Assembly: GCA_003427395.1 (NCBI GenBank) | Contig: BFEA01000030.1 | Span: 257,353 to 280,903, forward strand | Length of the DNA stretch: 23,551 bases | Reading direction: 5' to 3' | DNA from: Chara braunii | Taxonomy: Eukaryota > Streptophyta > Charophyceae > Charales > Characeae | Shown here: one piece after another, positions 1 through 8,844 of the stretch | Layout of the letters: every line of letters starts with the position of its first letter | Numbering within the stretch: position 1 is the stretch's first letter | The notes under the pieces: model-generated | What the model was told of the DNA's origin: nothing | The model's database searches: none | Seen by the model: only the letters and a program-made list of their open reading frames with translations | Position numbers and translations under genes: made by a program

Positions 1-70
<70 letters not shown>
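1..70. repeat. (AT)n microsatellite at scaffold start
   Basis: An uninterrupted AT dinucleotide run opens the window, followed by a T-rich stretch to about 99. Like the (GT)n run at the other end, it probably marks where assembly stopped. Confidence 0.97.
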
Positions 71-73
<3 letters not shown>

Positions 74-134
74 TGCCTATTATTCTATTTTTTTTTTAAT
101 CACGGGGTTTTGGGGCCGCGGTTGCCCGTTGCGG

Positions 135-535
135 TCGGGTGTGACGCTCAACCTCACGCCCTGTGCTGTCTTCTGTTCGGAGTGTTTAAAATTGCAAAAA
201 GGAGCCCCAGAAAGGCAGCAAGATGGGGTGTGCCAAGGATTTTTGGAAAATTGAGTGCGGGGACACGGACAAAACCGAAATCCCCTGTGTCGGTCCGACT
301 TAGTAAGAAGGGGGAGGGGTCCGTCACTGCGCGGGTTTTGAGGAAAAAGAAGCCGCGCACGGAACGCACGGCGCGAAAAAATTCAATCGAAAAAGTATCG
401 TTGAACTTTCCATCGAGTTGTTGCGTTTCGTTTCACGTGGAAGGGGGCGGGTACGCACTTGGTATCCCGTTTCCGGGTCAAGTCTCGATGTGGCTCATTA
501 CACAACTCCGAGTCTAACGTGGAAGGCCGTAACCG
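135..535 (+). pseudogene. Relic copy 1, homologous in inverted orientation to 18.40-18.76 kb
   Basis: Read on the plus strand, this stretch matches the minus strand of about 18400-18760. Shared blocks include TGTGACGCTCAACCTCACGC, ATGGGGTGTGCCAAGGATTT and AAAAAGTATCGTTG. Copy 1 has about 50 extra bases (roughly 170-220) where copy 2 has only a few. Parts of the peptide reading are shared (WGVPRIFGK in both), but no frame is open throughout, so both copies look like decayed coding DNA of an unrecognised family. Its right edge falls where the minus-strand integrase reading fades, so it probably marks a junction between two insertions. I cannot assign a function. Confidence 0.6.
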
Positions 536-1588
536 AGTGGCTCTTTCCTTATGCTCGTCGTCACCTCGTACTCGGTAGTGAAAGCCCTTCGATTCATAAC
601 GCTCGAGGCGGCGACAATCGCTGCACAGAGTGTTAGGCCAATGCGGCGCCACTGCCGACCACGGGATGACAATTAACTCATTGAACGGCAATAGCAACGA
701 ATAAGGCGAAAAATGTGTGTCCACAATAACAAAACCAGCATCGACAAATCCAGAGCACCGAGTTTCAGGAGGGAAATAGTATCTCCTGTCGATCTTTGCG
801 ACGACTTCCTGTACGTCCCACTCGCATACTCGTGTCCTCTTCTCGTTGTACGAGAAGGGGCGTGGCGGGGATGCGGGACCTACGGCTGTAGGATACGAAG
901 GAAACAGTGGTTCCTTATACTTAACCACAACCCTTTTCTGACACTCCACGCAAGTGAGACAATACGCTTCCACATCTATATATCGACCATCCCATCAATA
1001 AAGGTTCCTGACCTTCTCAAAGGTTCTTTTCACTCCTCTGTGTCCCCCAACGACGCCGTCGTGAAGTTCCGCTATTGTGTCTCGTTGCTCATCCTCGTCA
1101 CAGACGACCCTCATAGGCATCCCGTTCTTAGGTGGCCTCTTAAAAAGGTGGCCCGCCCTTAGGCAATATTGTTGAGTCTCCTTCCTAACCTTGTCATCCG
1201 ACTCTGCCTCACCTATGAGATACCGCCCTATCCGGTGGTATTTCCCCGTATAGAGATTCTCGAAGAATAGCGGAGTCCTAGTCGTGCTTGTCTCTACTCT
1301 TAGAGAGCCTATCTTCATCTGTAAAAACTTGTCAACTCCTCCGGGTGATCCTAGGTTTCCTTTTTCTAACCGAATTCGCGATAAGCCATCCGCCACTGAA
1401 TTCTTAGCCCCCGATATCCGTTCCACTACATAGTCAAACATTCTTATGTGCATGAGCCATCTAGTAATTGTGGGGTCCGTTAACGAAAAATCTTTCTGTA
1501 GGACGGCTGCCACCGCTGTTGGGTCAACCCTCAGTATACATCTTCGTCCGTAAATGTAATGACGAAAGACATTCAGGCAGTGTAGCAC
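536..1588 (-). pseudogene. pol: Ty3-type pol, RNase H end and integrase (decayed, truncated)
   Basis: The minus-strand frame from 1588 begins inside RNase H, with RVDPTAVAAVL and VADGLSR carrying late acidic residues. It continues into the integrase zinc region: HDGVVGGHRGVKRTFEKV, then CLTCVECQK after an in-frame TGA at 995-997. Ty3 integrases usually have a Trp pair at that stop, so TGG to TGA fits. Past the zinc finger, WDVQEVV and VIVDTHFSPYS resemble the start of the DDE core. The frame then loses recognisable homology and meets the relic at about 535, so the C-terminal core and any 3' LTR are missing. A frame change near 1590 separates it from the upstream pol part. Integrase would insert the cDNA; this copy cannot. 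Confidence 0.85.
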
Positions 1589-1589
1589 C

Positions 1590-2142
1590 CTAGGACTTCT
1601 TTCTTAAACTGTGAGTAGTTCCTCTCAGTGGTGTTTAAGGTCTTACTCTCGAATCTAAGAGGTCTCTCACGGCCCTCCTGGTTTTTCTGAGCTAAACCCC
1701 CCCCAACGGAGGCAGGTCCCGCGTCCGTGCATACTACAAACAGTCGCTTCTCCTCGTTCTCAAAGTAAGGAACACTGAGAACTTATCCCCCTTCTTTAAA
1801 TTCATCCTTTAGGGCTCTCACAGTATCCTCTTGCTCACTCGTCCAACTCCATTCCACTCCTTTGCGCAAGAGCCTTCTTAGCGGCTCAACTTTTTCAGCG
1901 TAGCCCTTTATAAAGTTCTTCCTAAACCCAACTACCCCCAGAAACTGACGTATATCGGTAATATGCCTTAGCGGAGTAGGCTAGTTCATAAGCTTCTTTA
2001 GCTTCGCGGGGTCCGGTCTGCTACCATCCTTGTCACAAATGTACCCTAGTATCTTTATAGAAGACACTGTCCACCTACTCTTAGTTCCGCTTACGGTTAG
2101 ATTAGCATCCTCCAACTTCACCAACACCTTCTTAATATCTTA
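1590..2142 (-). pseudogene. pol: Ty3-type pol, RT connection and RNase H start (broken by three stops)
   Basis: Reading on from the RT frame across its TAA at 2140-2142 gives continuous RT thumb/connection and RNase H sequence: ILGYICDKDG, then RQFLGVVGFRKNFIKGYA, then the RNase H start FVVCTDAGPASVGGGLAQ with the first catalytic Asp. In-frame stops lie at 2140-2142 (TAA), 1981-1983 (TAG) and about 1783-1785 (TAA). The TAG falls where Ty3 pols normally have a Trp-Pro pair, so TGG to TAG fits. The frame changes near 1590 into the downstream segment. Good residue conservation with several stops means this copy was functional and has since decayed. Confidence 0.85.
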
Positions 2143-3051
2143 AGCATGGGTAGCGACGAACCTCCTTACTCCAGGCCTCACCTCTGTCTCGTCCTTCTCG
2201 TAGGGTCCCTTAATTGGGAAATCATCCAGGAAGACCTCTACTAAATTCGGTATAAGTTCTTCTAAGACTGTCATCATCGCTCTTTGGAAGACTGCTACGC
2301 CATTAGTCCATCCCATTGGCACCACCATCATCTGTATTAGCCCTAACGGCGTGTGCATTGCAGTCAGATGTCGGTCTCGATAATCAAGCGGAATCTCATC
2401 GTAGCCTGATAAAAGATCGCAGACTGAGTAAATCGAGCGTCCAGCCGCTCCTTCAGATAGAAGATCTGCATTAGGGATAGATCCGACGTCCCTAACTGTG
2501 ACCTTATTCGTTTTCTGGAGGTCTTGTATCCATCGGAGCTTCCCATTCGACTTCCTAATGAAAAACCATCTGTTGGCGTAGGCGCTCTCACATGGTTCCG
2601 CTACGAACGTTCTTATCTTCTCCCTTAAGAAATCCACTATCATCTCTTTCTCCTTTCGCGCGCACTTCCACCCGGCATCATTCCACGGCATGTGTGATAC
2701 CGTATAGATCTTTGCGGGCTTAGCATATCTGGGATCTATCCTTCCTCTCTCCGCGTCACAAAAGGTCACTGCCCTGTCGCACGCTCTTAAGGTATCTATT
2801 ATCAACTCCCTTTCTTCTTTAATTATGTTCCCGTCACCAATGTTCATCCCCTCCATCCTGTCATCGGTAATTCTTTGCCCTTCAGTAGTCTTTCGCTCCC
2901 TAATCATCTGAGTGATCTCTTCCTCAGTGATTCCTATCTCCCCGGTCCTATCACGGCTGACCGCGGCTGGCTTGACTTTTTGTGCTACTATTTTGTATCT
3001 TTTTCCCCCGCCGTGTGGGGGAATTCCTCCAAAAAAGATAGATTCACGCAC
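2140..3051 (-). pseudogene. pol: Ty3/Gypsy-type reverse transcriptase core
   Basis: A 303-residue open segment holds the RT fingers and palm. WIQDLQKTNKVTVRD (about 174-188) corresponds to the conserved Arg/Asp fingers motif. VCDLLSGYDEI (210-220) is motif A with its catalytic Asp. VVPMGWTNGVAVFQRAM (243-259) is motif B. FLDDFPIKG (274-282) is motif C with both Asp residues kept. About 150 N-terminal residues form a charged linker. The frame opens with GTG and overlaps the 2988-3257 frame, so it is not an independent gene; it was presumably reached by a frame change from the segment above. RT copies the element RNA into cDNA. The core is intact, but the protein is cut by the TAA at 2140. Confidence 0.92.
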
Positions 3052-3257
3052 CCACCAAACTCGTCGTCGTCAACCTCCTTCTCATAAGTCATCTCATCGA
3101 CCACGTACTTGTTCTCCAAGTCCTCAACTTCAATCTTAGTCCCTTTCACTTTATGTGGTCCAAGAGTGACTTCCTCAGGGATCATCTGACAACTTCTCGT
3201 TTTTAACAGTCCCTTGTTTTGTAGGGAAACCTTATGACGTTTGTCAAATTCATTCAC
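2988..3257 (-). pseudogene. Protease-RT linker segment of the Ty3-type polyprotein
   Basis: An open segment of about 89 residues lies between the protease remnant and RT in a third frame. It is rich in Lys and Glu, with an acidic patch (EKEVDDDEFGG) near its end. It overlaps the RT frame by about 60 nt. I see no catalytic motif. Its position fits the variable linker that Ty3-type elements carry between protease and RT. The frame changes on both sides may be indels from decay, although one could be an original pol frameshift. Confidence 0.55.
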
Positions 3258-3358
3258 AGTTTTTAGGGTGACTCTGCTTCCCTCGGGCCCTCTATGGTCA
3301 CCGTCTGGCTCCCATCACGCTTATTCTCGGTGGTGGCATTGACACGTGTCAGCCATGT

Positions 3359-5668
3359 TCATCCAAGGATTAGCTCCGACGAGCAGTGTTCAACTTTGAA
3401 TACAGGTACAGTGGCCTCGACTCCAGCGACCACGACCTTGGCTTTATGACACACCCCTAGGGCAGGCTGCTTTAACTTGTTGGCTGATACCATGGTCATG
3501 GTCACACACCTGTCCACCTCTAGACCCAGCTTTCGGGCCACTTTATCCTCACAGACGGTAGATTCAGACTCGTCGTTTACTATAGCTTCCATCCTTATCC
3601 CATTGACGGTGACGTTCAACTTTCCGCTACCAAGAACATAAAAATAATCATCTTCACCATCATTGGTTTCTATATGCTTTACTCCTTTTTTTTCTGCCCC
3701 TAGAACAAATGTCTTCATTTCTATCTTCAGCTCAGTTGAAGTTGCAGCTTCCGCTAGTGGCACCTTAGCCTTCTTCATCATTCCTATTAGCTCATCTCCC
3801 GCTGGTCCACAACTGGCTATGAACTCTTTCAAGGTAATAGGAATGGGCATATCCATAGCCCTCCTTAACGGCTCCCTCAAATCTACCTCATCCAGCGAAC
3901 TTTTAGAGTGAAACTTCTTGGCCCCTCTTTTCCTAGGGGACTGAGGTGACTTAGGCGATTCCACCTGTTCGTCCGCCATTGGTTGGTCTTGGTCTTCTTT
4001 CTTTCCTTTACTTGATTCGCCAACACCCTGAGTGCAAACGTAAACTTCTTCATCATCCTCGGTATCTTCAAAATTAATAGAAGAGATCCGCATCCCAGGA
4101 CTCTCTGGTAGCTCTTCAAGATCCTCCTCGAATGTCACCCGGGAAACCTTCACCGCCCCTGACTCTTGTGCTTGCTTCCCCTTTGCCTCATTCATCCTTC
4201 GCCTCCTGATATTCACATTGATCTTCATCGAAGGTAAGAAGGGCACTGGCTTCCCTTCATCTGCCCACATCACATACTTCCGATCATCTAACTCGATGAT
4301 GCCTTCCGTTAGGACTTCCATCATCGCACGACAGTCTCTCTTTTGGTGGTCCTCGTCCCCACAGTAGATACAAGCCTTACTATTCCAAGTCTGCTTCGGA
4401 CTAGGGTCCCCACGATTCTCAGTTAAGGGAGCGGCTCGAGTCGGGGTCTCTACCTTTCTTTGGTTACTACTTTGTAGCTTCTCCACCGCCGCCTTCAGAA
4501 CTTCTATCTGCTTCACCATCTCCTCATCTCGTCTTTTAGACCTCCTAACTTTTATCTCTTCCTTCGGCTTCCACCGGCTATCCTTAATGTTGGACCACTT
4601 GGAGGAAGTCCCTCATTCTCCGTCGTTCCTTTTCCAATCTCCTCTACCTCCTTTCTTCCAATAATTATCGCCTCTAATAGACTCCCCCCTCCTAGGCGAG
4701 CCTGTGCCGACATCTCTTCCCTCAATTCGGGTTTTTCTATCCTCATACTGAGGTCTTCCTCCCCTATTGTCCGCAGTTACTTCCTTCCCTAGTTTGTCGA
4801 GGATTCTTGCGAGGTGTGCTTTAGCGCTTTGTCTCTCTGTGTCGTGGACTAAAAGATTGACTTGACCGAACACCACTCTGGACGGAAGATCCCTCATGAT
4901 CTTATCGCGTTTCTCTCGGGATAAGAACCCTAAAAATATCCCTCATCGCTCTATCTCCCCCATAAACCCTCCTTCTGCCAGGGGATTAGACGCCTTCTCC
5001 TATCTCCTCGCAAACGCGACTAGACTCTCATCTTCTTGCTTCTTCATCCTTTTTAAGTCGTCTATTGAGTAAGAGGTCTCATCACATGCGAAGACTCGGG
5101 CAACTCTCTCCCTGAACGTCAACCAACGCCAATTATCTGGGATGGCGTCCCTCACTTCACGGTCTATCTTTGGGGCTGTATAGTGCAGGAAGTTCACTAT
5201 CATGTCTTGATCACTCCATTCTGCTCGCATTCCTAACACTTCCCAATCATCTAGAAATTCCGTGACATTCTTCCCTGTAAAGATTGTCTGAATTCCAGCC
5301 AGCCCGGGAGATTGTAACGTTGGGGCCCCTAGGAAGGGAGACACATAAGCTCCTGACGCATACGCCATGGAATGAGGGCCCCTCCTGTAAGGCTCACTCG
5401 CGACCTCTCTATGAGGTTCTCTTATCCCATGATCCACAAACCTTGTCATCTTTGTCCTGCTCAAAGCTTCTTTTCTCCAGCCCTCGCTCCTAGAGCTCCG
5501 TCCATCCGGCTCCTTGACACGAGTATCTAGTTCTCTTAAGACCCTCCTTATTCTCTCCGCGTCATTGTCCACTTCAACGCTCATTTTTCTGTCTGGACTA
5601 TTCGTTCTCGATTCCTGTGTTTTCACTTCACCCCCTATCGAGGTTAGATAAACCCCTTCTCCGTCCAT
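3359..5668 (-). pseudogene. gag: Ty3-type gag with CCHC knuckle and protease remnant (one frame, several stops)
   Basis: One minus-strand frame runs from ATG 5668 to TGA 3359, broken by TAG 5000-5002, TGA 4943-4945 and TGA 4613-4615. The first 222 residues end in a capsid-like region starting at GKNVTEFLDDWE (about 132). The 4519-3359 part carries a zinc knuckle, CIYCGDEDHQKRDC, fitting CX2CX4HX4C. It ends in a retropepsin-like region: VNGIRMEAIVNDESES, where DSG is expected but only the Asp remains, then ELILG next to the TGA at 3359, followed by TWLTRVNATT. Ty3 proteases usually have Arg at the stop position, so CGA to TGA fits. Gag packages the RNA and protease cleaves the polyprotein. Gag starts 29 nt after the stop of the frame above. 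Confidence 0.88.
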
Positions 5669-5697
5669 CCTTCCTGGCTAATCCTTGAACACCCTGT

Positions 5698-6207
5698 CTA
5701 ACTTTCGGCCACACTTCTCAACGCGGCTAAGATCCTTTCAGTGGAGTCGACCAACAGTTCCAACAGCGCTTCGAAATCAGTGTCTCGTCCTTCCGCTCTA
5801 ATTACTAAAGCGGTGGTCAACACGGCCTTTGTATACCCCGAATTAGCTTCCAAGGTTCTCAGGGAAACTACGTCAATCACGTTGCTTGAAAGTTCCTCAG
5901 GCTCGCGAACGTCCTCCCTTAGTCTGGTTCTTGACTCTGCTATGATCTCTCTCCACTCCCTGAAAAATCCTTCTCCTACAAATGGCGTCGTACAGATCTC
6001 GATTTTTACCACTCGAAGTTCGTCAGCTGCCTTCCAGATAGCACAAATCCTAGCTTCTATGATTGCTCTTCTGGTTGCCTCAAGTTCTTCTTCCTGACTC
6101 AACCTCTCGTTATGTATAACTTCTACCCTTGCCCTCACTAAGGATCCCTCATTTTTTGCTCCACAGATTAGTCGATACTTTCTGGCCTCGCCTTCACCAC
6201 TAGCCAT
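5698..6207 (-). CDS. Unknown protein, last frame before gag
   Basis: A 169-residue frame starts at ATG 6207, which overlaps the previous stop (ATGGCTAG, 6207-6200), and ends 29 nt before the gag ATG. It is acidic and mostly helical in character. Two parts have a similar layout: a hydrophobic strand-like run, a Glu/Ala-rich helix (EELEATRRAIIEAR; FEALLELLVDSTERILAAL), and another strand (VVKIEIC; ALVIRAEG). The first part faintly resembles the frames at 8095-8364 and 6520-6738. I recognise no family. The short spacing suggests it was translated from the same RNA as gag. Uninterrupted length and good codon texture favour real coding. Confidence 0.6.
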   Translation of the reverse strand: MASGEGEARKYRLICGAKNEGSLVRARVEVIHNERLSQEEELEATRRAIIEARICAIWKAADELRVVKIEICTTPFVGEGFFREWREIIAESRTRLREDVREPEELSSNVIDVVSLRTLEANSGYTKAVLTTALVIRAEGRDTDFEALLELLVDSTERILAALRSVAES

Positions 6208-6535
6208 TCCTCTTTTCTTCGTTCTCTTTGCGGATCTCTTTTATCTTCTTGGCCAGGAATTCCTCCCTCCAGTTTATTATCCTCTCCCTTTCCTCCTTGT
6301 AGATTAAGGCCAGTCTCTCTACTCTTCGCTAGAGCGCCTGTAATTCTCGCACATCCGTAGAGCCGCTCCACTCCTTATATCCGTCTACCAGTTGCACTAT
6401 CTTATCGTTCACTAAGTTCGAATATGCTTCAAGCAGCGAATTAATATTCTCGTCACTCCCTCTTACACGTGGGATTCTGCTTCTTGGACTGTTTCTTCTT
6501 TCTTCACTTCGTACCTCAGCTATCCTTGAGACCAA
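6200..6535 (-). pseudogene. Charged helical (coiled-coil-like) frame, interrupted by TAG
   Basis: The frame is open from 6535, halts at TAG 6329-6331, and continues in the same frame to TAG 6200-6202. Before the stop it includes SLLEAYSNLVNDKIVQLVDG. After it comes a long Lys/Glu helix with ERERIINWREEFLAKKIKEI. Both halves look like one amphipathic, coiled-coil-prone protein, so the TAG is probably a Gln- or Trp-codon mutation. There is no ATG at the beginning. The frame overlaps the end of the 6738-6520 frame by 16 nt, so an indel may separate them. Its last 8 nt overlap the next ATG. Function unknown. Confidence 0.5.
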
Positions 6536-6738
6536 ACCATCACATCATAAGTTATTCTTCTCTCAGCTCTCACTAGCCCCCGAACCCTAGGTCTCTCTCT
6601 CTCAATTGCCCTTTGAGCAAGCTGTCTGCAACCCTGTTCGTCTAGAGACCTGGTTGACCGAATTTTAACGACTGATGTTACTCTGCCAGCGAATGATACT
6701 CGATTCACCTCTTCCTCTTCAGTCACTGTTCTTGGCAT
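6520..6738 (-). CDS. Cassette copy 3, second frame (unknown)
   Basis: A 72-residue frame starts at ATG 6738, overlapping the end of the preceding frame (TGA at 6719-6721) by 20 nt in another register. The sequence VSFAGRVTSVVKI, a helical stretch, then RRITYDVMV resembles the second frame of cassette copy 1 at 8095-8364 (FSFKAIVEERMVKV ... TEISYLLKV). The strand-helix-strand layout is inferred by eye. Its start inside the upstream gene's end is repeated, in variant form, in the other cassettes. Family unknown. Confidence 0.5.
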   Translation of the reverse strand: MPRTVTEEEEVNRVSFAGRVTSVVKIRSTRSLDEQGCRQLAQRAIERERPRVRGLVRAERRITYDVMVWSQG

Positions 6739-7180
6739 CGTTGAGTTCGCCTTGCGCCCTCTTCGCCTTCCATACGAGGTCTATCACGACTGACCATTCA
6801 TTGTCAGCGAGCGTAAGTCCTTCGACTGGCGGCGACGGTATTCCAATGACAGGCCTAACGTAGGTACTCCACGAAAAATTTGCCCTTAATTGCTGGAGTC
6901 TTCTCTTCTCATCATGCACTATGTTCGAGGCCCGTTGCCAACAACGACCTTTTACGTCTTCCTTAAACCTATGTTGCGACACATATATTCCCACATCATA
7001 CTCATCAAGGTTGATGAAGTAGTAGGTGATGACATACATACCATCCATCCCCCATCCTTGACTCTTTAGACCTTCATATCTCACGATTTCGTATGGGATC
7101 ACTGCTTTCTTCGATATAGAGTTAAGGGAGCGGACCAACTCCCTCGACTTCTCCTCATCCAATTTCCTACACCTCCTCAT
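6719..7180 (-). CDS. Cassette copy 3, first frame: triplicated unknown domain
   Basis: A 153-residue frame from ATG 7180. It aligns by eye across most of its length with 7566-8078 and more loosely with 8367-8786. Shared signatures are IPYEIV near residue 29 (PYEVE and PYKIE in the others), MYVI, YDVGIYVS, GRCWQRA, HDEKRRL and FSWST. The shared Trp, Cys and Tyr positions suggest a folded domain rather than low-complexity chance. I recognise no named family. The next frame's ATG lies inside its last 20 nt. Confidence 0.65.
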   Translation of the reverse strand: MRRCRKLDEEKSRELVRSLNSISKKAVIPYEIVRYEGLKSQGWGMDGMYVITYYFINLDEYDVGIYVSQHRFKEDVKGRCWQRASNIVHDEKRRLQQLRANFSWSTYVRPVIGIPSPPVEGLTLADNEWSVVIDLVWKAKRAQGELNDAKNSD

Positions 7181-7235
7181 TCTTGGTCAACTCCCTCAGC
7201 ATGGCTCCTAATCCTGCTCTTGGTCTTGGAAACAT
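7167..7235 (-). CDS. 22-codon frame between cassettes 2 and 3
   Basis: A small ATG-initiated frame starts 23 nt after the stop at 7259. Its stop (TAG 7167-7169) overlaps the ATG at 7180 by 14 nt. The peptide is basic and short (MFPRPRAGLG at its start). In the same register the reading stays open further upstream, so it may instead be the tail of the 7259-7588 frame after an indel. Listed because it fills the only large gap in the cassette array. Confidence 0.25.
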   Translation of the reverse strand: MFPRPRAGLGAMLRELTKNEEV

Positions 7236-7258
7236 TCTTTCTCTCGGTCTCCCTTGCA

Positions 7259-7588
7259 CTAATCCTCCACTGCCCTCACGATTCCAATCAATCTTCCTTT
7301 GCCATCTCTTATCACGTGCTCACCTTCTACTCCGAACAGGTCTGTGTCAAGGTAGAGTTCCCCTTCTTGATCTCGTAGGCAAGAGGCTCCTCTCTTAATC
7401 TTTATCAACCCTGTTTCATCAGATCGAACTCTCCTACAGATTGTCGTGCCTAGAGTACGCAAGTCCTCCTGGGTGCATTCCGTCAAAAGTCTGAGCAGCT
7501 CTTTGGACCTCCACCTATCATGATCACGCTGTCTTAGTTCATTTGATATATCCCCCCCAGGCTGACTACTCTCGTTCCCTTTGGCCAT
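7259..7588 (-). CDS. Cassette copy 2, second frame (unknown)
   Basis: A 109-residue frame starts at ATG 7588 and overlaps the end of 7566-8078 by 23 nt in another register. It is charged, with helical SKELLRLLTECTQEDLRTLG followed by a strand-rich part ending LYLDTDLFGVEGEHVI. LDTDLFGVE recalls PDIDLFGFE in the second frame of copy 1 (8095-8364), but overall similarity is weak. Function unknown; its position is the same as in the other two cassettes. Confidence 0.5.
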   Translation of the reverse strand: MAKGNESSQPGGDISNELRQRDHDRWRSKELLRLLTECTQEDLRTLGTTICRRVRSDETGLIKIKRGASCLRDQEGELYLDTDLFGVEGEHVIRDGKGRLIGIVRAVED

Positions 7589-8078
7589 TCGGGTTATGGT
7601 GGCGGTTTATGAAATCAATTATTAAACCTCGACCGATCTCTGTCAATGCTTCGTAAGGAATCGGCAGCCTAGGCAAGTCTTCAAAGAACCTCATTTCGGT
7701 ACTCCAAGCGACTTCTTTCTTTAAGGAAAGGAGCTTATCCTTCTCGTCCTCCACCACTTTTTTCGCTCTTTGCCAGCAACGTCCATACACTAAATCTTTC
7801 GACCTCTCTGTTGGTAGGTAAATGCCTACGTCTCTTGCCTCAGTCCCTAGGAAGCGCGCGGTCATAACATAGAGGCGGCTCAGTTCCCATGCGCTGTCGA
7901 CCATCTCATAGGCCTCCACCTCATACGGAAACTCCTCCCTTCTTCCTAGGGTACTCAAGGATGCACATACCGCATCAAACTTCTCTTGCGGCGGTCGGTT
8001 CCCAGCGATGATCTTGTTATCCCGCTCCTCAAGTTTCTCTACAGACTTCTTATGCCTTACTCGTTCATGACCCAACAT
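7566..8078 (-). CDS. Cassette copy 2, first frame: triplicated unknown domain
   Basis: A 170-residue frame from ATG 8078, 16 nt after the previous stop at 8095. Its N-terminus is charged and helical. The shared domain begins at FPYEVE and continues with LYVMTARFL, RDVGIYLP, YGRCWQRA, EDEKDKLL and VAWST, closely following the order and spacing of 6719-7180. This is the best-matched pair of the three copies. No family is recognised. It ends inside the start of the next frame. Confidence 0.65.
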   Translation of the reverse strand: MLGHERVRHKKSVEKLEERDNKIIAGNRPPQEKFDAVCASLSTLGRREEFPYEVEAYEMVDSAWELSRLYVMTARFLGTEARDVGIYLPTERSKDLVYGRCWQRAKKVVEDEKDKLLSLKKEVAWSTEMRFFEDLPRLPIPYEALTEIGRGLIIDFINRHHNPNGQRERE

Positions 8079-8094
8079 TTTTGGCCACCCCCGC

Positions 8095-8364
8095 CTAACA
8101 CAACTGGACTCGTTCCCTGACCAGCCGATAGTATTTTCTCCCAGAGGTCCCTACTCTTTCCACCTTCAGTAGATAACTGATCTCGGTTTGGTTGGTAATT
8201 ACCCTCAAAGCCGACTCCCTCATACGATCCAGATAAGGTTGTATGAGTTCAAGCTCTTCAAACCCAAAGAGATCTATATCAGGAATTTGGAGGGTGCCCT
8301 CAACCTTTACCATTCTCTCTTCTACTATGGCCTTGAAGGAGAATTGTTCCCTAAGACCCGGCAT
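8095..8364 (-). CDS. Cassette copy 1, second frame (unknown)
   Basis: The frame starts at ATG 8364, 2 nt after the upstream TAA (TAAGGATG, 8369-8362), and ends with TAG at 8095. The register is also open a few codons upstream without an ATG, so I chose the ATG. Visible features are FSFKAIVEERMVKVEG, FGFEELELIQPYLDRM and TEISYLLKVERVG, an apparent strand-helix-strand arrangement similar to 6520-6738. No family is recognised. Confidence 0.5.
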   Translation of the reverse strand: MPGLREQFSFKAIVEERMVKVEGTLQIPDIDLFGFEELELIQPYLDRMRESALRVITNQTEISYLLKVERVGTSGRKYYRLVRERVQLC

Positions 8365-8366
8365 CC

Positions 8367-8786
8367 TTACTGACCCCAACTCCTTGCTCTGAGCGCCATA
8401 TTAATTAAAGGCTCCCAGTTCTTGCCGTCAGTAAAACTGTCAGGTAGACTAGGTTCGGGTACGCCGTAAAACAACACGGGGTTCTCATCACTAAACACCT
8501 CTTTCCCCTTCTTCTCTAACTCCTTCCTTTCCTTACTGATTACATCTCTAATCCAGTTCTTAAGCGACTCACGATCTGTCTCTCTCTCCCTTAGCAGAGA
8601 CACGTATGGGCGGATATCGTATTCTCCTGTGTCGAGGTGCTTTATTACCAAGACATAAGCTTTCCCCGGAGCATGACTTTCCTCTAGAGATATACAACTC
8701 TCTATTTTGTAAGGAAAGGCTCCCCCACTAGTAATAGGAACTAAGGCGTCTAGGGCCGCTGTGACCCTAGGGCAATAACCTGACAT
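8367..8786 (-). CDS. Cassette copy 1, first frame: triplicated unknown domain (divergent)
   Basis: A 139-residue frame from ATG 8786 to TAA 8367. It has the same domain as 6719-7180 and 7566-8078 but is more diverged: FPYKIE, AYVLVIKHL, YDIRPYVS, then a helix with VISKERKELEK at the position of the CWQRA...DEK block, and a Pro-rich turn before NWEPLINMALRAR. The Cys and Gln of CWQRA are absent; NWIRD keeps the Trp. The stop is followed after two bases by the next ATG. Function unknown. Confidence 0.6.
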   Translation of the reverse strand: MSGYCPRVTAALDALVPITSGGAFPYKIESCISLEESHAPGKAYVLVIKHLDTGEYDIRPYVSLLRERETDRESLKNWIRDVISKERKELEKKGKEVFSDENPVLFYGVPEPSLPDSFTDGKNWEPLINMALRARSWGQ

Positions 8787-8844
8787 TTTTCATACCTTAT
8801 CCTCTTATCGTTACTCTTCCGCGCCTTCCTCCTCACAGACAGTT

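Noticed and set aside
1-535. 3' LTR of the Ty3-type element
   Set aside because: This stretch matches the relic at 18.4-18.8 kb and not any sequence above the array, and no terminal TG/CA or polypurine tract could be placed.
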